Program-made: the position numbers and the translations under genes
From: Nitrospinota bacterium
GTDB taxonomy: Bacteria > Nitrospinota > Nitrospinia > Nitrospinales > VA-1
Length of the DNA stretch: 7,230 nt
Direction: 5' to 3'
NCBI GenBank assembly: GCA_002731985.1
Contig: PCCT01000077.1
Span: 1 to 7,230, forward strand
Shown: piece after piece, positions 5,461-7,230 of the stretch
Numbering within the stretch: position 1 is the first letter of the stretch
Layout of the letters: each line of letters starts with the position of its first letter
The notes under the pieces: generated by a model
The model's database searches: none
The model's input: the letters and a program-made list of their open reading frames with translations, nothing else
What the model was told of the DNA's origin: nothing

Positions 5461-7170
5461 TCAGTGGTTTTGCAGGGAGTATTCCTTGATTTTTCTCCAC
5501 AACGTGGCCCGGGACATCTTGAGATCTTTCGCAGTGAGTGTTTTGTTCCAGCGGTTTTTCTCAAGAGAGGCGATAATTTTTGTTTTATAAGGATCGCTCG
5601 TTGTTTCCACGGCATTCAATGCTTGTGGCGAGATTTTCCTGTTTCCATTTTTGAGTATGGAAATTGGTAAATCGCAAGGTTGAAGAACATCGGTCTCGCA
5701 GAGAACAGTGCCGCGCTCAAGGATATTACGGAGTTCTCGTACATTACCGGGCCATGAATATTCTTTGAGTAACAACATAGCTTCATCAGAAATCTTGCGA
5801 ATAATTTTATTCTGTTGTTGCGCAAATTCTTGCAGGAACTTGTCTGCGAGAAGGAGAATATCTTCATCGCGTTCTTTGAGCGTTGGCGTGTGAATAGCAA
5901 ACACATGAATCCGGTAGAACAGATCTTCCCTGAACTTATTTTCTGTAACCAGAGTTTCTATGTCCCTGTGGGTCGCGGTTATTACCCGGACATTTACTTT
6001 TTTGCTCGTGGTGGATCCCAGTTTCCGGATCTCCCCGTCCTGTAAAACCCTAAGGAGCTTGACCTGAGTTCCCATGGACATTTCACCAATTTCATCAAGA
6101 AACAAAGTTCCGCCATCAGCGGCTTCGAAGAGTCCGGTAGATTCAGAGTCTGCTCCAGTGAACGCTCCTTTGATGTGGCCAAACAGTTCGGAATCTAACA
6201 GCGTTTCAGATAAAGCTCCGCAGTTGAGTGCAAGAAAGGGTTTGTCAGCCCGCAGGCTGAGCTTGTGAATGGCGCGGGAAACCAGTTCCTTGCCCGTTCC
6301 AGTATCTCCCTGGATATAAACTACAGTATCAAGTTTACTTATCTTTTGAACCGCCTTAAGGACTTTCTGAATGGCTTTTGAGCTACCGATAATGGTTTTA
6401 AGATCCATTTCATTTGCCCGGTCTTGTTTGATCCGCTCCAACTCCTGAGATTTCGCTTCCAATTTCAGGGTTCGGGAAATATCGCGGACAATGTTGATCC
6501 CGGCAAAAAAATCACCTTCTTCATTTTTGATTGGGAAAGTAGAAACCTCTAAATGCAATGCCTCGCCGCTGTTAGGGGTTATTTTTTTTACATGCCGGTT
6601 TGGCATAGATTTATCTATGTTTTTAAAGCACATAAACGCTTTCGGGTCGTCAAACCATTTAATGTGAAGCGGACTACGAAAGAGGATATTAAAATCCCGG
6701 TCAAAGACACATACCGCGTCACCAATGCCAGCCAGAATCGTCTCCAGCATTTTGTCTTCAAGGTTCAGAGATTTCTCCAGTTCCTTGACCGGAGTGACAC
6801 CCACAAAAAATCCCTGCAAAAAATATTCTCCGTCCTGAAGCTGAGTGATACTTCCGGAAGCCCGGCAATGGCCTACTTCGGAAAATGAATTATTAAGCGC
6901 AACCTCGATTTCGCCAGTCGCGCCTTTTTCACTCAACTTCTCAAGAAAAATATCAAGGTCCCTCTCATATTTGAAAATAGATTTCAAAAACTCATAGACT
7001 GTGGACGGAGAGTCAGGCAGTTCACGATTGAGGCACCCGTTGGATGTCAACCCCTTATTAAAAAATTCAACTTTAGCTTCCCTGAATTTTGTCGGGTCGG
7101 AAAAAGATTGGGTGAAAAAGACAAAAGGGTAGGCCGACTCTAGAACTATTAAAGACTTTCTTCGGATCAT
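5461..7170 (-). CDS. PAS-domain sigma-54-dependent transcriptional regulator
   Basis: A cytosolic enhancer-binding protein of 569 residues that should activate RNA polymerase carrying sigma-54 (RpoN). Residues 1-135 are a divergent sensory region whose end ([21 protein letters not shown]) looks like the last strands of a PAS fold. Residues 138-235 are a clearer PAS domain ([18 protein letters not shown] to [11 protein letters not shown]). A short helical linker (236-257) leads to the AAA+ domain (about 258-490): Walker A GDTGTGKE (288-295), sigma-54 contact loop GAFTGA (335-340), Walker B GGTLFLDE (353-360), the arginine-finger region FREDLFYR (413-420) and sensor [10 protein letters not shown] (473-480). 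A Fis-type helix-turn-helix ends the protein (about 530-565). All parts needed for ATPase-driven activation are intact. There is no receiver domain, so control is probably by a ligand or redox signal at the PAS region. The ATG at 7170 has only a weak AGGA upstream. Its targets are not evident here. Confidence 0.93.
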   Translation of the reverse strand: MIRRKSLIVLESAYPFVFFTQSFSDPTKFREAKVEFFNKGLTSNGCLNRELPDSPSTVYEFLKSIFKYERDLDIFLEKLSEKGATGEIEVALNNSFSEVGHCRASGSITQLQDGEYFLQGFFVGVTPVKELEKSLNLEDKMLETILAGIGDAVCVFDRDFNILFRSPLHIKWFDDPKAFMCFKNIDKSMPNRHVKKITPNSGEALHLEVSTFPIKNEEGDFFAGINIVRDISRTLKLEAKSQELERIKQDRANEMDLKTIIGSSKAIQKVLKAVQKISKLDTVVYIQGDTGTGKELVSRAIHKLSLRADKPFLALNCGALSETLLDSELFGHIKGAFTGADSESTGLFEAADGGTLFLDEIGEMSMGTQVKLLRVLQDGEIRKLGSTTSKKVNVRVITATHRDIETLVTENKFREDLFYRIHVFAIHTPTLKERDEDILLLADKFLQEFAQQQNKIIRKISDEAMLLLKEYSWPGNVRELRNILERGTVLCETDVLQPCDLPISILKNGNRKISPQALNAVETTSDPYKTKIIASLEKNRWNKTLTAKDLKMSRATLWRKIKEYSLQNH

Positions 7171-7230
7171 AGCTGTTTTTCCTATACCGGGTAAGATATT
7201 AACTTATAGAGAGTTATTGGCGTTTCGAGC

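Noticed and set aside
1..7230. Mobile element, CRISPR array or defence island
   Set aside because: No transposase, integrase, phage gene, direct-repeat array or target-site duplication is visible; all clear genes are chromosomal types.

Overview
The window looks like ordinary chromosomal DNA of a Gram-negative (diderm) bacterium with moderate G+C content. The diderm call rests on a complete apolipoprotein N-acyltransferase (Lnt), a lipoprotein with a clear lipobox, and a sigma-54 enhancer-binding protein. Three of the six well-supported genes use TTG or GTG starts. The gene set and sequence style would fit a Nitrospinota or deltaproteobacterium-like lineage, but this is inference: there is no rRNA or other phylogenetic marker here.

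Layout from left to right. Positions 1-308 hold no convincing gene. A small basic 69-aa protein of unknown function (309-518, minus) follows, with its own plausible extended -10 promoter. Divergent from it is a 277-aa lipoprotein (769-1602, plus) built almost entirely of two tandem copies of the Ig-like domain usually found at the C-terminus of CcmI/CycH cytochrome c biogenesis proteins. It converges, with only 5 bp between stop codons, on lnt (1608-3170, minus). Lnt has a good sigma-70-type promoter and a very short leader. Divergent from lnt is an 80-aa stand-alone BFD-like [2Fe-2S] protein (3241-3483, plus) ending in a clear Rho-independent terminator. It converges on a minus-strand pair, coaD then a class I aminotransferase of the aspartate aminotransferase (AspAT) type (5242 down to 3567), coupled by an ATGA overlap. 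A 218-bp gap, which contains one doubtful 42-aa ORF, separates them from a 569-aa PAS/AAA+/Fis-type sigma-54-dependent regulator (5461-7170, minus).

The genes do not form one pathway. CoaD (coenzyme A synthesis), the aminotransferase (amino acid metabolism) and Lnt (envelope lipoprotein maturation) are housekeeping functions. The double CycH-domain lipoprotein and the mini-ferredoxin-like protein are the less typical parts. I see no mobile element, CRISPR array, tRNA, rRNA or defence system, and no clear evidence of a new multi-gene system.
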